In this document: piece after piece, positions 1-8,522 of the stretch | Layout: the number at the start of each line of letters is the position of its first letter | How positions within the stretch are numbered: the stretch's first letter is position 1 | Assembly: GCA_002898775.1 (NCBI GenBank) | Contig: BEHK01000011.1 | Coordinates: 1 to 35,578 of the forward strand | DNA: 35,578 nucleotides | From: a bacterium HR08 | Lineage (GTDB): Bacteria > Acidobacteriota > Blastocatellia > HR10 | Direction of reading: 5' to 3' | Translations under genes and position numbers: made by a program | The notes under the pieces: generated by a model | What the model was told of the DNA's origin: nothing | Seen by the model: the letters and a program-made list of their open reading frames with translations, nothing else | Databases searched by the model: none

Positions 1-63
1 CGTCGTCCTGCTGTTCCTCCCATGAGGCCCTGGCTTGGGTGAACGCCGGCCCTAGGGCGTCGT

Positions 64-2706
64 TCAGTGTGCGGCGAGCACGCGCAGGGCGAAGGGCAGG
101 CCGTAGGCGTGTGTCCAGCCGAAGACGCGCAGCCCGTGCGTGAAGCTCCACAGGGGGCGGCGACCGTCGGGATTGCGTGGGAGATGACTCGCCTTCTCCA
201 AAGCGACGAACAGTTCGCGTTGCGTCCAGGTGTCGTCAATCGGGCGGGGGAGCGGATCCATCTTCATGACCTCAAGGCGTCGCCGCAGTTCTTCCAGAAA
301 GCTGGGCTCGCCCGTCAGGTCGTAGCCCACGACGAGACTGTGAATCGTCGCCAGGTAGGATTCCATCCCGTGGCTGAGCGGAGGGACGTCGCGCACGCGT
401 CGCGCATGGCGCACGAGCGCGGCGCGCACGGCTGGGTCTCCCGTCTGATCCAGATATCGCGCCAAAGCATACGAGGCGTAGTTCTGGGCGTACCCGTAGC
501 GATCCATGACCAGACTCCCCCCCTGCTCGCGCTCTTGCCACATGAGCATGCGCGCGATTCGCTCTCTCAGCTCGCGATGGTAGCGTTCGTCCTGGGTTGC
601 TTCCCATACCTCCAGCAGATTCCACACCGAGAGATAGAGCCGGCGCCCCGTGAGATCGTGCTCCCCCCAAATGCGTTTCAGATACGTCTCCGCCGTTTGA
701 AGGGCCACGTCCAGGCCGCGATGGTACCCGGCCACGTAATAACTCGCGATCCATCCGGCCACCCAAACGTGCGCGCTCAGGGCGCGCGACCAGTGCTGCA
801 TGCCGTGTCGGCGCCCGATGCCGAGATACTTCGTCCCCGGCGGCCGTTTGAGCGTCTCCCAGAAGTCGAGCGCCGAGTTCGTGTCCCCATAGTACTTCGG
901 ATCGGTCGGCCAGTGCGTGTTGTCCACGTCCATGGAATGACGGCTCGCGGCCTCCGCAGCCAGATGAAATCGGCGATCCCCCGTGCGGAGAAAATGGAGC
1001 CAGAGCATGAAGTCCACGGCCGGCTCGTTGCACACCCAGACATCCCACTTCTCACCGTCGAAGTTCCATTTCCCATCGCCGTAGTCGAACATCCCGAACC
1101 AGGGCACCCATCGCTGGTTGAAGAGCCACCACTCGAATTTATAGTCGAGGGCGCGTTCGAATTCGGGGAAGCGCTCCGCGCGCGGAGCAAAGCGCCCGTA
1201 GACGCCGCTGTCGGCGTACCAGCTCGGATCGGCGTGCGCGATCGGCGGATCCAGGACGTAGCTCATCGTCCGCGCGATCTCTTCCGAGGAAGCGTCGCCT
1301 TTGTGGAAGAAGAGGATCAGCTCACTCGTCTTCGCCAACCCTTGCGCCCAGTTCTCCACCGTTCCCTCGGAACCGTCCTCATACTCCAGCTCGCTCGACC
1401 AACGGGCGAAGTTCATCGGTTCGACGCGCGGCGACCAGAGGAACGCCGTCAGGCGATCCGGCGCTTCCCAGCGGATCTCTTTCGGGTACTCTTCGAGGAT
1501 GTTTCGAATCCCGATGGCGAGGCCCCAGCGTTCATCCGCGAGGCTCAGCCATCCATCGGCGCGTTCCGCCCGAACGAGCGTTCGGTCGTCCACATCGAGG
1601 TGCGCGAAGAAGCCCTCCAGTCGCCGATCTGGCGTGGATTCCGGGACGGGAGGCATGCGCGTCGGTTTCGGCCCGGATTGCAGCAGCGAGACCTGACGCG
1701 CCGCCGGTATCGGGCGGGCGAGCACGCGGCGGGCACCCTCTTGCCACCACCGGCCTTCGCGATACGCCGTCTGCAGCCGTCGCCGCGGCGAGAGGTTCAC
1801 CCGGAGCGCCAGACCGGCCGCCGCGATGCGATCGTTCGGCTGCGTCCATCCGGGATCGCCCGGCTCCTCCCGACGGATCCGCTCGCCCTGCGTGGCGACG
1901 TGCGCATGTTCTCCCTCTTGCGGTCGGTGGTGATCGGGAACGCCCGTGTAGACGAACGTGTGGAGGATGCGCAGATATGGCTTCCCCGCGTAGGCATGGA
2001 GGCGCATCACGAAGGGGGCCGGATTGTTATCGGCGCGCGCGTAGCGGTATTCGCCCTCAATGCGCACGATGGCGTGAAGCGGTCCCGATCCCTTCTCGAC
2101 GACCGTGCGCGTGATGAAGGCGCGCGAGGGATCCAGGCCCGCATCATCGAGGAGATCGAGGAACGATCCGCGCCCGACCGGCCCTTCGGCGATCACATCC
2201 GACTCCTCGAATCCGTTGCCCTCCAGATCCAATTGCACGCGGTGCAGGAATCCCCCTTCGCCTTTTCGCGCGAGGATGCGCAGCGGTCCCGTCGTCACTT
2301 CGACGAATCCGCGCTCCCCTTGATTGTTCACGATGCTCACGCGCGCGCTCCCGGACGCGGTGCGTCGAACTCCGGGGCCGTATTCGACGAAGTACTCGGC
2401 GGCGGCCTCGGCGAAGAAGAAGACCCAAGCCCATTTCACGCTCGCATCGGCCGGCTCCCACGTGCTCACCTCCGTGATCTGCGAGGGGATCTCGCGACCG
2501 TCTGGCGTGAGGACGCGGACGTGATCGGGCGAGCGCAGGGCGCCTTTCGGGAAGGGAAGGCCGAAGAGAATCGGCGCACCCTCTTGCGGCCGCTCGACGC
2601 GAATGCGCACGCGCGAGGCGATCGGTGTGGGACGAGGCGCCGATCCTTCGGCGATGCCCGAGGACGCGTGAGCGAGAATGAGGATCGCCGAGATCCAGAT
2701 CTTCAT
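64..2706 (-). CDS. Secreted PcRGLX/YetA-like protein (exo-rhamnogalacturonan lyase-like)
   Basis: The 880-residue product starts at MKIWISAILILAHASSG, a clear signal peptide, preceded by GAGGGGGGAGA; a longer open frame upstream lacks this support. The N-terminal part (about 30-130) reads like the beta-sandwich of PcRGLX/YetA proteins, with a GLPFPKG segment followed by a VKWAW strand. The middle part (about 130-300) carries the typical 'EKGSGPLHAIVRIEG' strand. The C-terminal half (about 470-880) is Trp/Tyr-rich and helical, as in an alpha/alpha toroid, with HGMQHWS near its core. Family members related to the Penicillium exo-rhamnogalacturonan lyase (PL26) release units from pectin backbones; the substrate here is not known. 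It is the last gene of a minus-strand run with a PIG-L deacetylase, TonB receptor and ROK regulator, which supports a role in glycan breakdown outside the cytoplasm. The fold call is by recognition only, so the activity is tentative. Confidence 0.75.
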   Translation of the reverse strand: MKIWISAILILAHASSGIAEGSAPRPTPIASRVRIRVERPQEGAPILFGLPFPKGALRSPDHVRVLTPDGREIPSQITEVSTWEPADASVKWAWVFFFAEAAAEYFVEYGPGVRRTASGSARVSIVNNQGERGFVEVTTGPLRILARKGEGGFLHRVQLDLEGNGFEESDVIAEGPVGRGSFLDLLDDAGLDPSRAFITRTVVEKGSGPLHAIVRIEGEYRYARADNNPAPFVMRLHAYAGKPYLRILHTFVYTGVPDHHRPQEGEHAHVATQGERIRREEPGDPGWTQPNDRIAAAGLALRVNLSPRRRLQTAYREGRWWQEGARRVLARPIPAARQVSLLQSGPKPTRMPPVPESTPDRRLEGFFAHLDVDDRTLVRAERADGWLSLADERWGLAIGIRNILEEYPKEIRWEAPDRLTAFLWSPRVEPMNFARWSSELEYEDGSEGTVENWAQGLAKTSELILFFHKGDASSEEIARTMSYVLDPPIAHADPSWYADSGVYGRFAPRAERFPEFERALDYKFEWWLFNQRWVPWFGMFDYGDGKWNFDGEKWDVWVCNEPAVDFMLWLHFLRTGDRRFHLAAEAASRHSMDVDNTHWPTDPKYYGDTNSALDFWETLKRPPGTKYLGIGRRHGMQHWSRALSAHVWVAGWIASYYVAGYHRGLDVALQTAETYLKRIWGEHDLTGRRLYLSVWNLLEVWEATQDERYHRELRERIARMLMWQEREQGGSLVMDRYGYAQNYASYALARYLDQTGDPAVRAALVRHARRVRDVPPLSHGMESYLATIHSLVVGYDLTGEPSFLEELRRRLEVMKMDPLPRPIDDTWTQRELFVALEKASHLPRNPDGRRPLWSFTHGLRVFGWTHAYGLPFALRVLAAH

Positions 2707-2731
2707 TCTCCCCCCCTCTTGAGGCCGCACC

Positions 2732-5560
2732 TCAGCGTTCGGTCCGGCCGGCATAGAGCAGATTCACAAAGAGGCGGATGGCACCGGACACGCCGGCCGG
2801 CAGTTGTCGGAAGAAGGCGTAACCGGTGTAGATGTACGTGCCCGCTCCATATCGGGCGCGCAAGAGGCCACCCTTGAGCAGCGGCTCGCCCGGATCGCGC
2901 GAGGCCAGAAGCGGCGTGAACCGCTCATCCCAGCTCTCCATGAAGTAGAGGCCGCGCTCTTGCACCCATCCCTGAAAGTCGCGCTCGGAGATGCGATTCG
3001 GCCAGCGAAAGAGCTGATCCTCCGGGGCGAGGATCTCGACCGGCGCCTCCTCGACGCTCACGCGCCCGCGCCCGAGCGTCGCCGGATAGGGGGTGAAGTT
3101 CCCGGCGTTGAACGTCGCGATGTCCTGATTGTATTGCACCAGCAGCGTTCCCCCGCGCTCGACGAAGTCCAGCAGCCGCCGATTATGCTCGCGCACGTCC
3201 GATCGCACATCGTAGGCCCGGATGCCGAGGACGATCACGTGAAAGCGGCGCAAATCCTCGCGCGCGAGCTGTTCGGGCGTGAGCAGCTCCACGTTCAGGC
3301 CGAGTTGCGCGAGCACGCGCGGGATGTCGTCCCCGGCGCCCATGACGTATCCGATGCGCATCTCACCGGGCGGCACATGGACATCAACGACGTGAAGGCG
3401 AACCCGAGCCGGTTGGTAGAATGGGAACCAGCCGATCTCGCGCCGTCCCAGGATCGTGCTCCCTTCGGTGTACGTTCGCCCTTGGTATTCGGCAATGGCC
3501 GTCACCTCATAGCGGCCTTCGCGCACGTCCCCAGGCGTGAGCGTGAAGGTGACGCTCTGCACCTCTCCCTCGCGGGAGAAGTCGAGCGCGCGCGCCGCGG
3601 GCTCAACGTGCCAGTTCGGCGGCGCCTCAAGGCGCAGCGTGATGCGGGCTCCGCCGATCACGTGATTGCGCACGCTCACCGTCACCGGGATCGCTCGAAG
3701 AGCCGAGGCGTTCTGAACGACGGATTCCGGGTGAACATGAACGGAGAGCGGCGGTCCGATGGCGAGCGGACGGTGTTCCTCGCCGTACATCGGGTCCACC
3801 ACACGCGCGCGGGGAATGGTGGTGATCTCCCCCTTCACCGCCTCGATCGCATAGACCGCGCGAACGCGCAGCGGCAACGGTGGCAGCGGAAGCGTCGCAT
3901 ACTCCGGGACGTCAAGCCGAAGGATCGCTTCCGTCGCCGGATCTTCGCGCCGCCAGTACGGGCGCGTCCACCTGAGGCGCGCGACGTCGTGAGGGATCGT
4001 CACCTGACACTGAACGAGCGCGCTCTCATTAGGACCCAGCGACCTGAGATCGCGTCGGCGCACGGTGACGGTGAAGTCCGAGGGCGCTTCGCATCGGATG
4101 TCCTCGGCGCGCACGCGCTCGCGACCGCGGTTGATGAGGCGCGCCGTCAGCGTGAACGTCTGCCCCGGATAGGCCACGACGAAGGTCTCGCGCGGCCGCG
4201 AGAATTCGAACGCGCCTGTTCGCTCCGCCGAGGAATCGCTCGGCGCTTCCACGAGCGCTTCGAGCGTGAGCCCGAGCGCCAGATTGATCGCGCGAAGGCA
4301 TTGCGCTCGCTTAGTCCGCAAGGGGATCAGGATGTTCTGCCGCGCGGCGGGAGAGAGGGGCGCGCGCTCAAGACGCGCGATGAGATCGGTGAGCGCGGCG
4401 AGGCCACGCAGCAGGGGGGGAGCGACGCGCTCCAGATGCTCAGGGGTGAGCGCGGCCATCGCTTCGGCGATGCGCTCGTCCAGCTCGCGCAAAGCGGGGC
4501 GGAGCCACGGCACCGCGCGCTCTTCCGCCCCGAGTCGAGCGGCCAATCCGGGCAAGCTCGTGTCCAGGCCGTCGAAGAAGCTTTCCTCTCGACGAGCGCC
4601 CGATGGAGCGAATGGTCCCCGCGCGGCGACGAGCCGATAGAACGTGTACCGATCTCCGGCCGGGACGATAACGCCACCTGCTCCCTGCGTGAGCTGCAGG
4701 CTCAACCCCCTCATGGCGAGTTGCGCGTACGATTGACCGAGCGCGGGATCGTAGGCCCCCGTGTTGAGTCGCAGCCCATCGCCTTCATCCGCGCGCATAT
4801 GGCCCACATAGAGCTTGTACGGCGACCAGGGGAGCCATCCCTCCGCGATCTGCTCCGGGAAGCGGTGCGGATCGCCCGCCGCCTCGAAAGCTTCGCGCGC
4901 GAGCAGGCCTGCGGCTTGATGCTGGCCGTGCCCATCGCGAGGGGCTCCCTGGAAACGCGCCACGATCACATCGGGACGAAAGGCGCGGATGACGCGCACC
5001 ATGTCGGCGAGCGCCGTCTCACGTCCTCGCCATTTCTCGAAGGTCTCCTGAGCCGTTTTCGAGAAGCCGAAATCGGCGACGCGCGTGAAACGCTGGCGCA
5101 CCCCATAGTGCGCATCGGCGGAGAGCAGCTCCAGCGTGCGCAGAAGCCCCAGGGCATCGAAAAGCTCCGGGCCCGTCTTATTCTGCCCCCCCTCGCCCCG
5201 CGTGAGCGTGAGCAGCATCACTTCGGCGCCCAGACCGCGCGCCAGCAGCGTGAGCATCGCGCCGTCTTCGTCATCGGGATGGGCCGTCACGTGCAGCACT
5301 CGCGCTGTCGTGCGCAGTTTGCGAAGCGCCTGCACGAGCCCCGCCAGACCGAGGTCCTCGCTCGGTTTCGGGACGATCTCCATCCACGGCTCGTCGTCCG
5401 TCTCCCACGTGGCGATGGCGGCCTGTGATTCTCGGAAGCCGAGCGCTTCTCTGGGAAGCGGTCCCGCTCCGGTAAGCAGTATCGCGCCGAGGACGAAAAG
5501 GGCCACCCGCGCCCGATGAGGCCCGCGAGTCATCGAAGCGCCGCCCGTGTTTGGACTCAT
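2732..5560 (-). CDS. Secreted PIG-L family (LmbE-like) deacetylase with ThuA/GATase-like C-terminus
   Basis: The 942-residue protein begins at an ATG (5560) preceded by GGGAGGAGGAAG; its first 40 residues hold a hydrophobic export segment. Residues 93-98 are AHPDDE, the zinc-binding signature of PIG-L/LmbE de-N-acetylases, and a later GHGQHQAAG segment supplies the distal histidine. The middle region (roughly 450-680) looks like NEW3/Ig-type beta domains. The C-terminus (roughly 700-940) resembles a ThuA or type-1 glutamine amidotransferase-like Rossmann domain ('VIVLGIRAYDVRSD', 'LLDFVERGGTLLVQY'). The family removes N-acetyl groups from sugars; large secreted versions of unknown substrate are common in Acidobacteria and relatives. 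It lies 25 bp upstream of the YetA-like gene and 96 bp downstream of the TonB receptor gene on the same strand, so it probably works on the same glycan. Confidence 0.85.
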   Translation of the reverse strand: MSPNTGGASMTRGPHRARVALFVLGAILLTGAGPLPREALGFRESQAAIATWETDDEPWMEIVPKPSEDLGLAGLVQALRKLRTTARVLHVTAHPDDEDGAMLTLLARGLGAEVMLLTLTRGEGGQNKTGPELFDALGLLRTLELLSADAHYGVRQRFTRVADFGFSKTAQETFEKWRGRETALADMVRVIRAFRPDVIVARFQGAPRDGHGQHQAAGLLAREAFEAAGDPHRFPEQIAEGWLPWSPYKLYVGHMRADEGDGLRLNTGAYDPALGQSYAQLAMRGLSLQLTQGAGGVIVPAGDRYTFYRLVAARGPFAPSGARREESFFDGLDTSLPGLAARLGAEERAVPWLRPALRELDERIAEAMAALTPEHLERVAPPLLRGLAALTDLIARLERAPLSPAARQNILIPLRTKRAQCLRAINLALGLTLEALVEAPSDSSAERTGAFEFSRPRETFVVAYPGQTFTLTARLINRGRERVRAEDIRCEAPSDFTVTVRRRDLRSLGPNESALVQCQVTIPHDVARLRWTRPYWRREDPATEAILRLDVPEYATLPLPPLPLRVRAVYAIEAVKGEITTIPRARVVDPMYGEEHRPLAIGPPLSVHVHPESVVQNASALRAIPVTVSVRNHVIGGARITLRLEAPPNWHVEPAARALDFSREGEVQSVTFTLTPGDVREGRYEVTAIAEYQGRTYTEGSTILGRREIGWFPFYQPARVRLHVVDVHVPPGEMRIGYVMGAGDDIPRVLAQLGLNVELLTPEQLAREDLRRFHVIVLGIRAYDVRSDVREHNRRLLDFVERGGTLLVQYNQDIATFNAGNFTPYPATLGRGRVSVEEAPVEILAPEDQLFRWPNRISERDFQGWVQERGLYFMESWDERFTPLLASRDPGEPLLKGGLLRARYGAGTYIYTGYAFFRQLPAGVSGAIRLFVNLLYAGRTER

Positions 5561-5600
5561 CTTCCTCCTCCCTCGGAACGGTCCCCACAGGAGAGGGCAT

Positions 5601-5635
5601 GGTGAGATGCCGACATCTGGCATCGGCATCTCACC
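5601..5635 (-). terminator. Perfect 13-bp hairpin between TonB receptor and PIG-L genes
   Basis: GGTGAGATGCCGA (5601-5613) and TCGGCATCTCACC (5623-5635) are exact inverse complements around a 9-nt loop. The hairpin begins 21 nt after the stop codon of the receptor gene and ends about 40 nt before the PIG-L start. No T-run follows on the minus strand, so it is more likely an attenuator, 3'-end stabiliser or processing site than a full intrinsic terminator. Confidence 0.6.
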
Positions 5636-5656
5636 GAAGGTCTCGCGCCCGCCCGT

Positions 5657-8503
5657 TCAGAAGTTGAGCTTGAACCCCAGCTGCAACTGCCGCGATTCGA
5701 GCGCGCCCGCGCGCGGGAACCGTTGCGGGAGGGGCGAGACCAACCCCCCATCGGGGGTCACCGCCACCGTCGTCGTCAGGTCCGTGATGTTCGGATGATT
5801 GGTCAGGTTCGTGAACTCGGCGAAGACTTCCACATTCGCCCGCTCGCCCACGCGCACGAAGCGCGAGTACCGGAGGTCGAGGTTGAAGTGGTTCGGTCCA
5901 TCCACCGTGTTGCGCCCGATGAAGAGCGGCCGATCCATCAGGATGCGGTCGTTGTTGAGATCGCGATTGGCCAGGATGTTGAACGTGTCGCCGCTGTCGG
6001 CGCTCAGGATGAAGCTCAGCTGATTGTCGTTGAGCAAGGCATTCCAGAAGCGATTCGAGAGCTCCACCTTCGGCACCAGGACGCCGCTCACGTAGAAGAT
6101 GTGGCGGCGATCCGAGAGGGAGTTGCCGCGATCGCGACGCCGGTTGGTCGGATCCGAGAGTTGGACATTGCTGTCGAGCACATTCACCTCGGGCGCGTCA
6201 TCAATGGCGTGCGACCAGGTGTAGGAGGCGGTGAACTGATACCCGCGCGAGAAGCGCTTGATCAGCTGCACGGTGACGCCATTGTAGTTGGAATTCCCCA
6301 CGGATTCGGCGAGGAAGACGTTGTCGAACTCGGGGAAGCGTCGCGTCTGCGGATTCACCGCCGTGTCGAAGACCGGGCGTCCATCGGCCAGGGTCCGGAT
6401 CGGGTTGATCGGGTTGATATTCCGCTGCACGGGGATGCGCGTCCCCTTCGAGAAGACGTAGCTGAGGACGACAGACATCTCGTTGGTGAGCGCCCGCTCG
6501 ATCTGCAGATTCGCATTGCTCGAATAGAGGTTGGCGAAGTCCGGCGCCACGGCGTTGATGCTCACGCGCGGGAGCGGAAAGCCCGCGGGCAACTGATCGA
6601 ACGTTTGCGGGAAGGCCGGCGCGAAGGGGCTCGTCCCCGAGACCGAGATGTCGCGGAAGCGCGGATTCCCGTTGTTCAGGAGCGCGAGCCGATAGAAGTC
6701 CAGCTTCGGGAAGTCATAGTAAATCCCCGCGCTCGCCCGCACGACCGTCTTGCGCTCCCGTCCGATCCCGTACGAGAGCCCGAGGCGCGGGGCGAGGTTA
6801 TTCTTATCCACGTTGAACTCGCGCGAGAGCGGGAGCGGAGCCGTCGGATCCGGATCGGGCACATCGTACAGTTCATAGCGCACGCCGTAGAGGAGCTTGA
6901 GATTCCGCGTCGCGCGCCAATCGTCCTGCCAGAAGGCCCCCCAGAAGAAGGCGCGCTCGCTGATCTCCGGATTCCCGATGCGCTGGCGGAAGGTCGTGTA
7001 GCTCCTCGGATTCGTCCCGTTGACGGCGCTCAGGTAGGCCTCAATGCTGGGGAAGACGTATTCGGCGAAGAGCGGCTCGCGCCGGAAATCGCCGTAGGTC
7101 GTCATCGCGACGCCGAATTTGATGGCGTGATTGCCGCGAATGAGCGTGACATTGTCCACGAGGTCCGCGCTGGTCTGACGGAAGCGCTGGCCGTCATCGG
7201 TCGGTCCGCCGAACTGCGCCACGCCCGAGATCGTGATGGCCGGGCCGCGCACGGCGTTCTCCGGATTGGCCACGCGGAAGAAGCGGCGCCGCGCATACTG
7301 AAAGCGCAGCTCGTTGATGGCGCGTGAGGAGATCGTCGAGGTGAGCTGCGTCGCCACCGAATCGGCCGCATCAATGAAGTCGGTCGAGCGCGTCACCGAG
7401 AGGAGTCCGGCCGAGAGCGCCCCGCCGATGTTATTCGGCGAGCTGTTGCGGAAGAGATTGTAGCGCGACATCAAGCGGTGCTTCTCGGAGATCGTGTAGT
7501 CGCTGCGGACGATGAAGAAGTTGACCCGTTGCGAGGCCGGGACCACGCCGATCTGCCTGGGCGTCAGCCCGATGCGCGCAGCATTCTCCGGCGTGATGGT
7601 GATCGGGCGCGGGATGTCGCGCCGCGTGAATTCATACGCGCTGAAGTAGTGGAGCCGATCGCGTCGGATCGGGCCGCCCAGTCGCGCCGTCACCGTATCG
7701 GCCGCGAAATCGGGCTTCGGCTGCGTGGGCGACAGCAGCGTGGGTCGCGCCGAGAAGGACTTGCGACGGAAGCGATACCCGGCCTCCCCATGCACCTCAT
7801 TCGTCCCCGAATCGGTGATGGCGTTGTAGACGGTCCCCGTCGTCGTCCCGAACTCCGGAGCGAAGCCGTTGTTGACGACCTGGATCTCGCGGATGAAGAC
7901 TTCGGAGATCGGCATCAAGCGAATGCCCGCGCGATCGGCTTGCGTGTTCGTATTGCCGTCCAGTTGGTAGTTGATCCGGTCCATGAATCCGTTCGTGTTC
8001 ACCTTGCGAGGCACGCCGAATTCGGGATTGGGGCGCGCGCTCACGCCCGGCTGCAGGAGCATGAAGTTGTAGATGTTGCGCGAGACCAGGGGCAGGTTCC
8101 GCACCTCTTGCGTCGAGATCGTATTCCCGTGCTCGATCTTCCCGATATCGGCCACGGGGACATCGGCAGTGACCGTCACCGCTTGCTCGATCTGCCCGAT
8201 CTCCAGCGTGAAGTCCACGACGGCCGTTCGCCCGGCCGTGAGGACGACCCCCGAGCGCACGGCGCGTTTGAAGCCCACAGCGTCCACGCGGATCTCATAG
8301 CGACCCAGTGGCAGCAGCGTCGCGCGGTAAAATCCGCGCTCGTTCGTCGTCAGCGTTCGGGCGTAGCCCGTGTCCATATTGACGAGGCGCACGGTGGCGC
8401 CGGCGATGACCGCTCCCGAGGGGTCCAGGACGATCCCCTCGATGACGCCATCGGTCGCCTGCGCCTGCGCGAGAAGGAACATCGCCAGAACGATGCTCTT
8501 CAT
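5657..8503 (-). CDS. TonB-dependent receptor, Oar-like, with carboxypeptidase-regulatory-like domain
   Basis: The 948-residue outer-membrane protein starts with the signal peptide MKSIVLAMFLLAQAQA; the ATG at 8503 has AAGGAGGGGG upstream. Residues about 18-100 form a carboxypeptidase-regulatory-like (CnaB-type) domain ('GVIEGIVLDPSGAVIAGATV'). They are followed by a plug ('VRNLPLVSRNIYNFMLLQPGVS', then 'YQLDGNTNTQ') and a long beta-barrel ending in the aromatic tail LGFKLNF. Oar-like receptors import large nutrients, often glycans, using TonB energy, and are greatly expanded in Acidobacteria. The gene lies 19 bp after the ROK regulator gene and upstream of two carbohydrate-active genes, so it may be the importer of this locus. 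I saw no clear TonB box and no SusD partner. Confidence 0.9.
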   Translation of the reverse strand: MKSIVLAMFLLAQAQATDGVIEGIVLDPSGAVIAGATVRLVNMDTGYARTLTTNERGFYRATLLPLGRYEIRVDAVGFKRAVRSGVVLTAGRTAVVDFTLEIGQIEQAVTVTADVPVADIGKIEHGNTISTQEVRNLPLVSRNIYNFMLLQPGVSARPNPEFGVPRKVNTNGFMDRINYQLDGNTNTQADRAGIRLMPISEVFIREIQVVNNGFAPEFGTTTGTVYNAITDSGTNEVHGEAGYRFRRKSFSARPTLLSPTQPKPDFAADTVTARLGGPIRRDRLHYFSAYEFTRRDIPRPITITPENAARIGLTPRQIGVVPASQRVNFFIVRSDYTISEKHRLMSRYNLFRNSSPNNIGGALSAGLLSVTRSTDFIDAADSVATQLTSTISSRAINELRFQYARRRFFRVANPENAVRGPAITISGVAQFGGPTDDGQRFRQTSADLVDNVTLIRGNHAIKFGVAMTTYGDFRREPLFAEYVFPSIEAYLSAVNGTNPRSYTTFRQRIGNPEISERAFFWGAFWQDDWRATRNLKLLYGVRYELYDVPDPDPTAPLPLSREFNVDKNNLAPRLGLSYGIGRERKTVVRASAGIYYDFPKLDFYRLALLNNGNPRFRDISVSGTSPFAPAFPQTFDQLPAGFPLPRVSINAVAPDFANLYSSNANLQIERALTNEMSVVLSYVFSKGTRIPVQRNINPINPIRTLADGRPVFDTAVNPQTRRFPEFDNVFLAESVGNSNYNGVTVQLIKRFSRGYQFTASYTWSHAIDDAPEVNVLDSNVQLSDPTNRRRDRGNSLSDRRHIFYVSGVLVPKVELSNRFWNALLNDNQLSFILSADSGDTFNILANRDLNNDRILMDRPLFIGRNTVDGPNHFNLDLRYSRFVRVGERANVEVFAEFTNLTNHPNITDLTTTVAVTPDGGLVSPLPQRFPRAGALESRQLQLGFKLNF

Positions 8504-8522
8504 AGCCCCCTCCTTTCGTTAC

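Noticed and set aside
40-63. Hairpin (ACGCC/GGCGT) beyond the end of the YetA-like gene
   Set aside because: Only five pairs plus a bulge and no T-run; too weak to call a terminator. The first 63 bases show no gene.
67-7327. Very long open frames on the plus strand (for example 67-2877, 2804-5428, 5723-7327)
   Set aside because: They mirror the minus-strand genes, are rich in Arg/His/Pro with no domain or start signals, and arise from GC-rich codon use of the real genes.
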